Part shown: in pieces, positions 16,985 to 25,259 of the stretch
Layout: every line of letters starts with the position of its first letter
Numbering within the stretch: position 1 is the stretch's first letter
Origin: JAFDWR01 sp038216655
GTDB taxonomy: Bacteria > Armatimonadota > Fimbriimonadia > Fimbriimonadales > Fimbriimonadaceae
NCBI GenBank assembly: GCA_038216655.1
Contig: JBBQPZ010000018.1
Location: 10,609-74,608, forward strand
DNA: 64,000 nt
Direction: 5' to 3'
Program-made: the position numbers and the translations under genes
The notes under the pieces: model-generated
What the model was told of the DNA's origin: nothing
Databases searched by the model: none
Seen by the model: the letters and a program-made list of their open reading frames with translations, nothing else

Positions 16985-17836
16985 ATGGTTCTTCGGCTGC
17001 GACATCGCACCTTCTACAAATATGCCTCTCCGGCGCGGGAGAGCCATAACGAGGTGCGCCTGAAGCCGCTCGACGATGCCACCCAGACCTGCCTCAGCTT
17101 CGTGCTCCGCATCGACCCAGCGGCGAAAATGTTCGAGTACAAGGAGCCCGGTGGTACGGTCCATCACTTCAGCCTCCGAGCCCCGCACCGGACCCTGGAC
17201 ATCATCGCCGAGTCTGAAGTCGAGACCGTCTCGCGAGACCCTTTCGCGACACTGAATCTGATCACCGACGACTGGGCGCACTTGGCGCCAGGTTTCGCAG
17301 AGTTCCTCGCGGCGAGCCCGTACGTTGACCTCCTACCAGAAGCCGAGGCGCTTGCCGCCGAAGTGAGGGCAAAGACAGGCCCCTCGGTTGCGAACTTCGC
17401 GATCTCCTTGAGCAAGGAGATTCGCCACACCTACGCCTACGACCCCGACGCGACGCACGTGCATTCTCGCTTGAACGAGGTCATTGCGCTGAAAGCGGGG
17501 GTCTGTCAGGACTTTGCCCATCTGATGATCGCCTGCTGCCGGAGTCAGGGAATCGCCACGCGCTACGTCAGCGGCTATCTCTTCGTCGGCGACGAGATTG
17601 GAATGCGCGGCGAGCAGGAAACCCATGCGTGGGTCGAGTGCCTGATGCCGAGCGGCGAGTGGCTGGGTCTGGATCCTACGAACTCGGTGGTTGTGGACGA
17701 ACGCTACGTGAAGGTCCACACCGGGCGAGACTACAGCGAAGTCGCCCCCGTGAAGGGGATATATATCGGGTCTCCGACCGAGGTCTTGGACGTATCGGTC
17801 GCGATCACCCGCTCGAAGTCGCACGTTTCGGGTTAG
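16985..17836 (+). CDS. Transglutaminase-like cysteine protease
   Basis: The 283-residue protein has an N-terminal beta domain (MVLRLRHRTFYKYASPARES) typical of bacterial transglutaminase N-domains. A papain-like transglutaminase core follows. The catalytic triad is visible: Cys174 in AGVCQDFAHLM, His214 in THAWVE and Asp230 in LDPTNS. It is the third gene of the ATP-grasp/alpha-E operon, 41 nt after alpha-E. In this context it may process or cross-link the peptide made by the ATP-grasp partner. Its cytoplasmic location is inferred from the lack of a signal peptide. Confidence 0.92.
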   Translation: MVLRLRHRTFYKYASPARESHNEVRLKPLDDATQTCLSFVLRIDPAAKMFEYKEPGGTVHHFSLRAPHRTLDIIAESEVETVSRDPFATLNLITDDWAHLAPGFAEFLAASPYVDLLPEAEALAAEVRAKTGPSVANFAISLSKEIRHTYAYDPDATHVHSRLNEVIALKAGVCQDFAHLMIACCRSQGIATRYVSGYLFVGDEIGMRGEQETHAWVECLMPSGEWLGLDPTNSVVVDERYVKVHTGRDYSEVAPVKGIYIGSPTEVLDVSVAITRSKSHVSG

Positions 17837-17859
17837 GATTGCCCCCAACTCTAGGGAGT

Positions 17860-17925
17860 TGGGTGCCATGGTTTGTCCAGCCCGGTCAGTACCCGAGGAT
17901 TGGAGCTACGCCCCGGCAAGCCGTG
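17860..17925 (+). repeat. R1 unit, single diverged copy
   Basis: It begins TGGGTGCCATGGTTTGTCCA and ends CCCGGCAAGCCGTG, exactly 66 nt. The gap from 17926 to 18103 shows nothing further recognised. Confidence 0.75.
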
Positions 17926-18103
17926 CTCCTAGGTCCCACCTTCCGGCCTGAGCCGCACGTTGCGGACCAGTGGACTGCCGACACCTTGCCCGAAAGTGTG
18001 ACGCAAAAAACGAACTCCTCCCCCGCCCCGGGGCGAGGGAGGTTGGGGGCCGCTTGCCGCACAAGCCTTCGACACGGGACAGCCTCAAGGAGGGCTCAGG
18101 CCC

Positions 18104-18850
18104 CTATAGGCGGCGGGCGATGTACATCGCCTCGATCTCGTCGAGCATCAAAGGCCGAACTCCCCAGTGCCCCGCGGTGCCGCCATGGACCGCCTCGCAT
18201 TTGAACCCTGCCTCCGTAAGCATACGCACGATTTCCGGCGCGATGAAGAGGCGCTCCCGGATTTGGATGTGTCGCTTCCCCTCGGGCAGGTCCCACTCGT
18301 CGATGTATGCCGAGACCATGGTGGCGGGGTCGAATTTGCCTTCGACCGTCATTTCGTCCTTCATCTGGCGGATCACGGAGTAGCCGTTCAGGCAGGTCAT
18401 CAAGAAGGGTGCACCGGCCGGGAGGTGAGCCGCGATGCTGTGGAGGATCCCGCCGTCGTGCCGATAAGGATCGTCGGTGGTCCCGATCAATCCCATCCCG
18501 CCTTCGCAGAGACAAATCGCGGCGTCAAAAGTGCGATCCAGGGCGAAGTCGACGGCATCGCCGTGCACCCACTCGACCTCGACCCCCGCTTCCGCCGCCT
18601 TCGACCGGGCTACCTCAAGCATCCCCTCGCTGAGGTCCAGCCCGGTCACGCGGTATCCACGTCGGGCGAGTTCGATCGAGTGCCGGCCAGTGCCGCAGCC
18701 GACGTCCAAAATTCGCGCGCCCGGGGAGAGCTTGAACAAATCGAGCATGAAATCCACTTCGGCGACCGAGTGCTGGGCAAACGGATTCTCGTCGTAGTGC
18801 GGCGCGTGGGCGTCGAAAAAGACCTGCCATTCCTGGCGCGATTCGGACAT
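18104..18850 (-). CDS. Class I SAM-dependent methyltransferase
   Basis: The 248-residue protein has a Rossmann methyltransferase core. Motif I is ARILDVGCGTGRHSIELARRG, motif II is VTGLDLSEGMLEVAR, and a GDAVDF acidic motif follows. An N-terminal helical piece (FFDAHAPHYDENPFAQHSVAEVDF) resembles the ubiE/Methyltransf_25 type. The substrate is unknown. The ATG at 18850 is supported by TACCCT 6 nt upstream, suggesting a leaderless transcript. A longer frame upstream would overlap the CPBP gene. Confidence 0.88.
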   Translation of the reverse strand: MSESRQEWQVFFDAHAPHYDENPFAQHSVAEVDFMLDLFKLSPGARILDVGCGTGRHSIELARRGYRVTGLDLSEGMLEVARSKAAEAGVEVEWVHGDAVDFALDRTFDAAICLCEGGMGLIGTTDDPYRHDGGILHSIAAHLPAGAPFLMTCLNGYSVIRQMKDEMTVEGKFDPATMVSAYIDEWDLPEGKRHIQIRERLFIAPEIVRMLTEAGFKCEAVHGGTAGHWGVRPLMLDEIEAMYIARRL

Positions 18851-18856
18851 TGGGAA

Positions 18857-18862
18857 AGGGTA
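18857..18862 (-). promoter_or_regulatory. -10 box TACCCT before the methyltransferase
   Basis: On the minus strand TACCCT is followed by 6 nt and the ATG. It sits just before the end of the CPBP gene. Confidence 0.55.
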
Positions 18863-18867
18863 CCGAG

Positions 18868-19599
18868 TTATCCGGCCAGCCTTCCAAGTCGCGACAAGTT
18901 GGACAACACGTTCCAAACTGTATGGACGAGAGTGCTTGGGATGAGTGAACCTGACTGCCGGTATTGGAGCGCGTACAAGAATCCGCTGAGGGTTATCGTA
19001 ATCGCCGCCGGCCAACCTTCATAGAGGTGGAGGGACCCGAAGATCAAAGTCGATCCTACGATAGAAACCCACGACTTGCCAAAAAGATCGGTGAGTCGAG
19101 TGATGAGATACCCGCGATAAACAAGCTCCTGTGCGAAAGCGCTCGTGAGGACCATGCATATCAGGGCGATGAGATGGCTGGTCGAGTCAATGCCGAAGTG
19201 ACTACCGTGATAAGTCAGCGCGGAGACGAAGCTCCCGTTATGGATGCGGTAGTCCCAAACGTAATAACTGAGCCATAAGATGGCTCGGTGGGCCAGGAAG
19301 AAGGGGATGATCCAGATCCCCGCCCAGAAATTTCCAAGTTGCAGGCCAAATCGACGAAGTGGCTCGCCACTACCCCAGATGATAAAGAGGACGGCGACAA
19401 TTGGGGCGACGTTTGAGAGGCAGCGATTCCAGCAGCCTTGCGTCGTCTGGCTTGCAATGGAACCCAAATACGGGCGATTGCTGATGAAATCCTGGAGCGA
19501 GGTAACAAACGGCACGAGCCAGCAGAGCGTCAAAATAACGCCGACTTCTATGGCCACCACGCATCGGTGTCGCTTTTCATCCAAGTTGAATGGTTCCAC
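18868..19599 (-). CDS. CPBP (Rce1/Abi) family membrane protein with altered catalytic motif
   Basis: The 243-residue protein has about seven membrane helices. The family motif 1, normally EExxxR, reads QELVYRGYL here, so the first Glu is replaced by Gln. The first Glu activates water in the archaeal Rce1 structure. Motif 2 is FGSLHLYEG with its His, and motif 3 near HTVWN keeps the His and Asn. Family members are intramembrane endopeptidases or immunity/scaffold proteins. The substitution may mean reduced or lost proteolysis. The start is GTG with TAGATT 6 nt upstream. The gene before it is divergent. Confidence 0.85.
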   Translation of the reverse strand: MEPFNLDEKRHRCVVAIEVGVILTLCWLVPFVTSLQDFISNRPYLGSIASQTTQGCWNRCLSNVAPIVAVLFIIWGSGEPLRRFGLQLGNFWAGIWIIPFFLAHRAILWLSYYVWDYRIHNGSFVSALTYHGSHFGIDSTSHLIALICMVLTSAFAQELVYRGYLITRLTDLFGKSWVSIVGSTLIFGSLHLYEGWPAAITITLSGFLYALQYRQSGSLIPSTLVHTVWNVLSNLSRLGRLAG

Positions 19600-19605
19600 C
19601 GGCTC

Positions 19606-19611
19606 AATCTA
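19606..19611 (-). promoter_or_regulatory. -10 box TAGATT before the CPBP gene
   Basis: TAGATT on the minus strand, then 6 nt, then the GTG at 19599. This is the leaderless-type arrangement. Confidence 0.55.
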
Positions 19612-19660
19612 CGGTAATCCCTCCGGACTGAAAAGTAAAGGACGTAAGCTAGGAGCGACG

Positions 19661-20944
19661 ATGCGGTCAACCATTCGGGCAATCTTCGTGGGTGTTGCTT
19701 TCGTCGGCGGAATCTTCGGCTGTGGGCCGGGGCAAGCGCCGGGAACGATCGTGCTGCATGTCGCCAATTGGGGCGCGGCCAAACAGGGGAACGAGTACGA
19801 CCTCCTCGTCGATAAGCTCTACCACGAGTTTGAACGCCAGAACCCGGGCGTGAAGATCCAAGAGGAGCCGGTGCCTGGCGAGTACGTCGAGAAGATGGCC
19901 CTCGCCTACATCGCCCACGCGCAGCCGGAGATTATGATGCTCGACCTGTCGAGCTCGGCACTGTTCATCAACAGCAAGATGGTCCGTGACCTTTCGCCGA
20001 TGATGAAGGCCGATCCCGAATTCCGGCGGGCGGATTTCTTTCCGAACGTCTTCGACGCCGCCCGCCACGGGGAGGCGGTTTACGCCGTGCCGCTCGACTT
20101 CACCCCGATGGTTTTGTACTACAACAAGCGACTGTTCGACAAAGCCGGCGTGCCGTATCCGACCCCCGATTGGAACTTCGCCAAGTTCGAAGAGACGGCG
20201 AAACGCCTCACGATTCCGGGGAAGCAGTATGGGTACGCCTTCGCCAATTGGGTGCCGGGTTGGATGATGTGGCTCTGGAACAACGACTCGGCCCCGTTCA
20301 TCCCCGACACCCGACGAGCCACCGGCGCGCTGGACACCGCGGCCTCAACCGAGTCCGTGACCTTCCTGAGCGAGATCGTGAAAAAGGGATATTCGCCGTC
20401 GATCAGCCAGACGGCAACCGCGGGAGTCGACCTGTTCGCCAACGGCGAAGCCGCGATGACGGTGAGTGGGCACTGGTCGATGGTCGGGTACAAGAACTCG
20501 CCCAAGGGGCCCGACGGCAAGCCCAAGCTCACCTGGGACGACCTCGGCGTCGTCGCCTTGCCGCACCAGGCGCCGACGTCGCAGACCGTCATGTACGAGT
20601 CCGGCTACGCGATCTCGGCGAACTGCAAGTATCCCGAGATGGCCTGGAAGTTCATCCGCTACATGACGAGCGCCGAAGTCCAGCGCAAGTATCAATCCAG
20701 CGGCATCGCGGTCTGCGCCCGCCGGGACATCGCCGAAGAGCGCGGTAAGGGCTCCCCCCTTGAGGCGGCGTTCTTGCCGATCGTACCGACCTGCCGGCCA
20801 CCGTATGGAGCCGCCGTTGAGGGATACGAGGTGGTGGAAGAGGAGATGACCAAAGCGATGGACAGCATTCTGCAGAACGGACGAGAGCCCGCGGCCGCCC
20901 TGCACAAAGCCGCCCTCGCAATCGACCGGGAGTTCCAAAAGTGA
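19661..20944 (+). CDS. Sugar ABC transporter substrate-binding lipoprotein
   Basis: The 427-residue protein has a lipoprotein signal (MRSTIRAIFVGVAFVGGIFG, Cys21). The mature part fits family-1 solute binding proteins (UgpB/MalE type): VLHVANWG, DLLVDKLYHEFERQNPGVKI, YAVPLDFTPMVLYYNKRLF, FANGEAAMTVSGHWSM and YEMAWKFIRY-like YPEMAWKFIRYMTS. Such proteins capture oligosaccharides or glycerol-phosphates in the periplasm. The ligand is unknown. The ATG at 19661 has AGGAG five nt upstream, so this gene is led by a Shine-Dalgarno site. Two permease genes follow, but no ATPase gene. Confidence 0.92.
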   Translation: MRSTIRAIFVGVAFVGGIFGCGPGQAPGTIVLHVANWGAAKQGNEYDLLVDKLYHEFERQNPGVKIQEEPVPGEYVEKMALAYIAHAQPEIMMLDLSSSALFINSKMVRDLSPMMKADPEFRRADFFPNVFDAARHGEAVYAVPLDFTPMVLYYNKRLFDKAGVPYPTPDWNFAKFEETAKRLTIPGKQYGYAFANWVPGWMMWLWNNDSAPFIPDTRRATGALDTAASTESVTFLSEIVKKGYSPSISQTATAGVDLFANGEAAMTVSGHWSMVGYKNSPKGPDGKPKLTWDDLGVVALPHQAPTSQTVMYESGYAISANCKYPEMAWKFIRYMTSAEVQRKYQSSGIAVCARRDIAEERGKGSPLEAAFLPIVPTCRPPYGAAVEGYEVVEEEMTKAMDSILQNGREPAAALHKAALAIDREFQK

Positions 20945-20978
20945 ACTCCTTTGCCGCCTTTTCAAAGGGAGACTCAAA

Positions 20979-21932
20979 ATGAGTTCCCCCCTAACACCTG
21001 ACACCCAACACCCAACACCCAGGCCCCTAACGCCTAGCGTCCAACGCCCAACGCCTCTCCGCCGCCGCTTCGCAGGCCCGCTCTTCGTCGCTCCCGCCTT
21101 TCTGCATCTACTCGTGTTCGCGTTGCTCCCGATGGGCTACGCGTTCTACTTGAGCCTGTTCAAGATGCACCTGATCCGCGATCAGCGGCACTTCGTCGGG
21201 CTGTTCAACTACCAGTACACGTTCTCCGACGCGAGCTTCTGGAACGCGATGTGGAACTCGGCCCGCTACGCACTCCTCAGCGTCCCGCTCGGCATGGCCG
21301 TCGGGCTCGGCGTGGCGATCTTGGTTAACCAGAAGCTGCGCGGGGTCACGATCTTCCGCACCCTCTTCTACATTCCTTCGATCGCCTCGGGCATTGCGCT
21401 TTCGATGCTCTGGATCTACGTATTCCTGCCCCAGACTGGCATGATCAACACGGTCCTGGGCTGGATCGGCGTCAACAACAAGACGGACTTCCTCGCCAAC
21501 GCAAGCTGGGCGATGTGGGCGCTCGTGATCATGGCGGCTTTGAACGGGGTCGGCCCCAAGATGATCTTGTTTTTGGCGGGGCTCTTGAACGTGCCGCCGG
21601 AGCTTTATGAGGCCGCGCAACTCGACGGCGCAGGCAAGTTGCGGCAGTTCTGGAAGATCACCCTCCCGATGCTCGCCCCGACGACGTTCTTCGTCATGGT
21701 CACCTCGACGATTGCCGCGATGCAGGTCTTCACGCCGGTCTATCTGATGACCAAAGGCGGCCCCGAGGACTCCACCGACGTGGTCGGCTACCATATCTAC
21801 CGCGAGGCCTGGGTCCGGTTCAACACGGGCTTGTCGTCGGCGCAGTCGTTCATCTTGCTGGCGGTCATCGCGGTCGTCGCGGTGTTCCAATTCCGGCTGC
21901 AGAAGCGTCAACTTTCGGGGTACGGCGCGTGA
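20979..21932 (+). CDS. Sugar ABC transporter permease (UgpA/MalF type)
   Basis: The 317-residue protein has six membrane helices, with the inner-membrane permease motif ELYEAAQLDGAGKLRQFWKI (EAA loop). This loop contacts the ATPase. It pairs with the binding protein upstream and the second permease downstream. The N-terminal 28 residues are Pro/Thr/Gln rich (TPDTQHPTPRPLTP) and come from a tract of ACACCCA and CAACGCC repeats at about 20994-21056. The real domain begins near RRRFAGPLFVAPAF, so the start could be overextended, though no better start codon lies between. The next 400 nt are repeats. Confidence 0.92.
   Translation: MSSPLTPDTQHPTPRPLTPSVQRPTPLRRRFAGPLFVAPAFLHLLVFALLPMGYAFYLSLFKMHLIRDQRHFVGLFNYQYTFSDASFWNAMWNSARYALLSVPLGMAVGLGVAILVNQKLRGVTIFRTLFYIPSIASGIALSMLWIYVFLPQTGMINTVLGWIGVNNKTDFLANASWAMWALVIMAALNGVGPKMILFLAGLLNVPPELYEAAQLDGAGKLRQFWKITLPMLAPTTFFVMVTSTIAAMQVFTPVYLMTKGGPEDSTDVVGYHIYREAWVRFNTGLSSAQSFILLAVIAVVAVFQFRLQKRQLSGYGA
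20994..21056 (+). repeat. Short tandem tract in the 5' end of the permease gene
   Basis: ACACCCA-type heptamers are followed by CTAACGC/CCAACGC units. The tract encodes a Pro/Thr-rich N-terminal tail. Confidence 0.6.
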
Positions 21933-21936
21933 GCAA

Positions 21937-22339
21937 TTTAGAGTGCGGTGACTTGTCACCGCTTTCCTTAGCGAGCCTGCGAGCGGAAGCTAACGCCAGG
22001 TTTGTATCCCTGCGCAGTCCAAAGAGCCTCCCCTTGAGGGGAGGTTGGAGGGGTGACCTGCTACCCCTGATATACGGGTTGAGAGACAGCCGTTCACCCT
22101 CCCTCAAGGAAGGCCTCAGACAATATTTAGAGTGCGGTGGCCTGCCACCGCTTTTCCCAGCGAGCCCGCGAGCGGGAGCTAACGTCAGGTTTGTAGTCAG
22201 CAGCGAAGCGGAAAGCCTCCCCTCAAGGGGAGGCTTTCCGGAGGGACCACCTCGGTCCGAGGGTTCCTCCAAGCTGGTGCGTAGTTGGCCGCTCGCAGGT
22301 TCGCTGGGGAAAGCGGTGGCGGGCCACCGCACTCTAAAT
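21937..22339 (+). repeat. Repeat cluster between two permease genes (families R3 and R4)
   Basis: An R3 unit (GAGTGCGGTGACTTGTCACC at 21941 on) is followed by an R4 CCTCCCC/GGGGAGG hairpin (22025-22125). Then comes a large R3 inverted pair: left arm 22126-22180, right arm 22290-22339, both containing GCGGTGGC and CTCTAAA. Between those arms is a perfect 13-bp palindrome (22210-22222 with 22227-22239, TCAA loop). No start of a real gene lies here. Confidence 0.85.
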
Positions 22340-22350
22340 GGGGTGCGACC

Positions 22351-23295
22351 TTGATCCGCGCCATCGGGGCTATTCTTCTCTTGCTCGCCCTATTCCTCTG
22401 GCCGAACGCCAGTCCGGCAATCCGCACCCTCGCCGCCGCCTCTGGCGTCTTCGGACTTTTCCTCGCGGGGACCGGCTCGACCCAGAAAGCCGGCAGCTAC
22501 TGGCTCCTCAGCCTCCTCGCCCTCGTGCTGTTCGCGCCCTTCGTTTGGATGGTCTTCGTCTCCCTTCACCCACCCCAAAGCCCGATCCCGCCGATCGCGG
22601 ACATCGTCCCCCAGAAACCGGAGTGGTCGAATTTCAAGGCCGTCCTGTTCAGTGACACCCTCCCCGTCTCGCGTTTCTTCTTCAACACCTTCATCGTCGC
22701 GACCGCAGTCGTCTTCGGCCAACTCCTGATCACGTCACTGGCCGGCTATGGGCTCTCCCGACTCAAATGGCGCGGGAGGGAAACCGTCTTCTGGCTCTTC
22801 CTCGGTTCGATGATGTTCGCCGGGCCGGTTACCCAAATCCCCGTCTATCTGATCCTCCGCTCTCTCGGCTGGCTCGACACCTACGCCGCCCTCATCGTCC
22901 CCGGCATCTCATCCGCCTTCTCGGTGTTCCTCCTCCGCCAGTTCTTCCTCCAGATTCCCTTCGAACTCGACGAAGCCGCCAAACTCGACGGCGCCAGCAA
23001 CTGGATCATCTACTCGCGGGTCATCATGCCGCTCAGCAAGCCCGCCCTCGCCACCGCCGGCGCGTTCACGTTCTTCGGGGTCTGGACCGACTTCTTCGGC
23101 CCCCTCATCTACACGAACTCTGTCGAGATGCGCACCCTCGAGGTCGGCCTCAGCATCTACAAGAACTCGTACGGCGCGAACAACTGGCCGCTCCAAATGG
23201 CCGCCGCCCTCATCGTCATGGCACCTTTGCTGATCGTTTTCCTGTTCGTTCAGAGGTTCTTCGTGAAGGGGATCATGCTCGGCAGCATCAAGTAG
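22351..23295 (+). CDS. Sugar ABC transporter permease (UgpE/MalG type)
   Basis: The 314-residue protein has six or more membrane helices and the EAA motif FELDEAAKLDGASNWIIYSR. It also has the C-terminal VKGIMLGSIK typical of MalG/UgpE partners. An extra hydrophobic N-terminal hairpin (IRAIGAILLLLALFLWP and onward) is present. The TTG at 22351 is chosen because the first in-frame ATG (22285) lies inside the repeat cluster, where the peptide would be repeat-encoded. The gene would share its mRNA with the upstream permease across about 420 nt of hairpins. No ATPase gene follows, so an MsmK/UgpC-like ATPase elsewhere probably serves it. Confidence 0.88.
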   Translation: MIRAIGAILLLLALFLWPNASPAIRTLAAASGVFGLFLAGTGSTQKAGSYWLLSLLALVLFAPFVWMVFVSLHPPQSPIPPIADIVPQKPEWSNFKAVLFSDTLPVSRFFFNTFIVATAVVFGQLLITSLAGYGLSRLKWRGRETVFWLFLGSMMFAGPVTQIPVYLILRSLGWLDTYAALIVPGISSAFSVFLLRQFFLQIPFELDEAAKLDGASNWIIYSRVIMPLSKPALATAGAFTFFGVWTDFFGPLIYTNSVEMRTLEVGLSIYKNSYGANNWPLQMAAALIVMAPLLIVFLFVQRFFVKGIMLGSIK

Positions 23296-23554
23296 CCAGA
23301 CGCAAGGCGACCTCAGCCTCGGTCAAACCATTCACCCGCAGCTTCTTATCCCGCCCCGTCTCACCCTTCTCGACCTGCACCGAAGTCTTGCTGACCCCAA
23401 GCGCTTTGGCCACGAGCTCGCAAACCGACTTGTTCGCCTGCCCATCCGTCGGTGCCGCCATCACCCAGACCCGCAGCGAGCCGTCGGGCTGAAGCTCGAC
23501 TTTCGCTTGACTTGACCGCGGCGTGACGCGTGCGGTGAGAATGGTGGTGGGCAT
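23288..23554 (-). CDS. DUF167 (YggU) family protein
   Basis: The 88-residue protein begins MPTTILTARVTPRSSQAKVE and contains LRVWVMAAPTDGQANKSVCE and VEKGETGRDKKLRVNGL. This is the complete YggU/DUF167 pattern. The fold is known, but the role is not. It converges on the permease gene with an 8-nt overlap of the 3' ends. Confidence 0.92.
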   Translation of the reverse strand: MPTTILTARVTPRSSQAKVELQPDGSLRVWVMAAPTDGQANKSVCELVAKALGVSKTSVQVEKGETGRDKKLRVNGLTEAEVALRLAT

Positions 23555-23576
23555 CGTAGTGGTAGTGCGGAGTTTG

Positions 23577-23757
23577 TCATCCCGAAGGATGTTTGTGCCG
23601 AGGGATCTGCCTGTAGTTGCCTATTGCACATGCTTCGATTACGGCCCTGTGCTCGTGAGACGATCAAGTGGCGATGACGGTTAGGTTCCTCCGTCCGCCG
23701 CGTCCGATTCTGATTCCTGAGTTACAAGAAGGGTGGGCGACGTCGGTCGGAATGACA
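23577..23757 (+). repeat. Degenerate GTCATCCC-type repeat
   Basis: It starts TGTCATCCCGAAGGATG, contains CGAGGGATCTG and ends with GGTCGGAATGACAACT. The same end pieces appear around 30717-30858. Apart from the mutated repeat, the gap before gatB contains only its promoter. Confidence 0.55.
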
Positions 23758-23807
23758 ACTCCAATCTAGAAGCCAATACACTACCACTACCACTTCGCAG
23801 CGACCGG

Positions 23808-23813
23808 TACACT
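23808..23813 (+). promoter_or_regulatory. -10 box TACACT before gatB
   Basis: TACACT, 6 nt, then the ATG at 23820, preceded by CGG. It supports this start rather than an in-frame ATG at 23733. Confidence 0.6.
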
Positions 23814-23819
23814 CAGCCG

Positions 23820-25259
23820 ATGCCCGAATACGTCCCGAGCGTAGGGATGGAGGTTCACGCCGAACTTGCAACCCGGTCCAAGATGTTCTGCCGCTGCCCC
23901 GTAGACTTCGGTGGCGAGCCGAACACGCGGACGTGCCCGATCTGCCTTGGTCTCCCCGGCACGTTGCCGGTACCCAACCGCGCGGCGATCGAGATGGTCG
24001 TCCGGACCTCCCTCGCCCTCAACTGCAAGATCAATTTCGAGTCCGGATTCCAGCGCAAGAACTACTTCTATCCGGACCTTCCCAAGGGCTACCAAGTCTC
24101 CCAATACCAGCACCCCCTCGGCTACGACGGCTACCTCGACGTCCCCGGCAAAGGCGGGACGAAGCGGATCAAGATCCGGCGCGTCCATCTGGAGGAAGAC
24201 ACCGGCAAGCTGATGCACCTCCCGCAGGGCGGCTCCGGCGTCGACTACAACCGCGCGGGCGTGCCGCTGATGGAGATCGTCACCGAGTTCCCTCCCGACA
24301 TCACCAACCCCGACGAAGCCAAGGAGTACCTGGTCCAGCTTCGCCAGATCCTGCTGTACCTCGGCGTCTGCGACGGCAAGATGGAGGAAGGCTCGCTCCG
24401 CTGCGAGCCGAACATCTCGGTCCGGCCCGAAGGCTCCGAAACCTACGGCACTAAGACTGAGCTCAAGAATCTGAACTCCTTCCGCAGCGTCCAGCTCGGC
24501 GTCGCCTTCGAGGTTCGCCGCCAAGTCGCCGCGATCGAGCAGGGCGAGAAGATCCTGCAAGAAACTCGCGGCTGGAACGAACAGCGCGAAGCCAGTTATG
24601 CGATGCGGATCAAGGAGACGGAGAACGACTACCGCTACTTCTCCGACCCCGACCTTGCGCCCATGGTGCTGGACGATGCGTTCGTCGAGAACCTACGCGC
24701 CCAGCTCCCCGAACTCCCGCTCGCCCGCTCGAAGCGCTACCAAGAGGAACTCGGACTCACCGCCGAACAGGCGCAAGTCCTGATCGACGATCTTGCCTGG
24801 GCCTCCTACTTCGAGGAAGCCGTGACGGCCGGCGGCGATCCGAAGACGGTCTGGAACTGGCTCACCGGCGACTTCGCCAGCCTCCTCAAGGAAGCCGGGC
24901 AATTGCCGCAAGAGAGCAAAGTGAAACCGGAAGAATTGGTCGCGATGACGAAACTTATCGCGGATGGCACGATCTCCGGAAAAATTGCCAAAGATGTATT
25001 CAAGGAAATGGTGCGAACGGGAGCGTCCGCCGATTCCGTCGTTCGAGAAAAGGGCCTGACGCAGATCACTGACACCAGTGAAATTGCAGGGGTTGTTGAA
25101 AAGGTCCTAGTGGAAAACCCAGAAACCGTGGCAAAGTACAAGAGCGGTCAAGTCTCCGTCAAGGGGTTCTTAGTCGGCCAAGTGATGAAAGCGAGCGGTG
25201 GAAGGGCCAATCCTGCGGCCGTGCAGCAGCTCGTCGGGGATGCGTTGGAGAAGATGTAA
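23820..25259 (+). CDS. gatB: Asp/Glu-tRNA amidotransferase subunit B
   Basis: GatB works with GatA and GatC to convert Glu-tRNA(Gln) or Asp-tRNA(Asn) to the amidated form. The 479-residue protein begins MPEYVPSVGMEVHAELATRS. It has the zinc-binding cysteines in MFCRCP and RTCPICLGLPG, then FYPDLPKGYQVSQY, HLEEDTGKL, DYNRAGVPLMEIV and the RCEPNISVRP block. The C-terminal YqeY-like tail (VLVENPETVAKYKSGQ, MKASGGRANPAAVQQLV) is complete. No gatA or gatC is adjacent, so the genes are dispersed. Its stop overlaps the next start (TAATG). Confidence 0.97.
   Translation: MPEYVPSVGMEVHAELATRSKMFCRCPVDFGGEPNTRTCPICLGLPGTLPVPNRAAIEMVVRTSLALNCKINFESGFQRKNYFYPDLPKGYQVSQYQHPLGYDGYLDVPGKGGTKRIKIRRVHLEEDTGKLMHLPQGGSGVDYNRAGVPLMEIVTEFPPDITNPDEAKEYLVQLRQILLYLGVCDGKMEEGSLRCEPNISVRPEGSETYGTKTELKNLNSFRSVQLGVAFEVRRQVAAIEQGEKILQETRGWNEQREASYAMRIKETENDYRYFSDPDLAPMVLDDAFVENLRAQLPELPLARSKRYQEELGLTAEQAQVLIDDLAWASYFEEAVTAGGDPKTVWNWLTGDFASLLKEAGQLPQESKVKPEELVAMTKLIADGTISGKIAKDVFKEMVRTGASADSVVREKGLTQITDTSEIAGVVEKVLVENPETVAKYKSGQVSVKGFLVGQVMKASGGRANPAAVQQLVGDALEKM

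Noticed and set aside
21929..22354. 141-codon frame between the permeases
   Set aside because: It consists entirely of R3 and R4 repeats, and the translation reflects the repeats.
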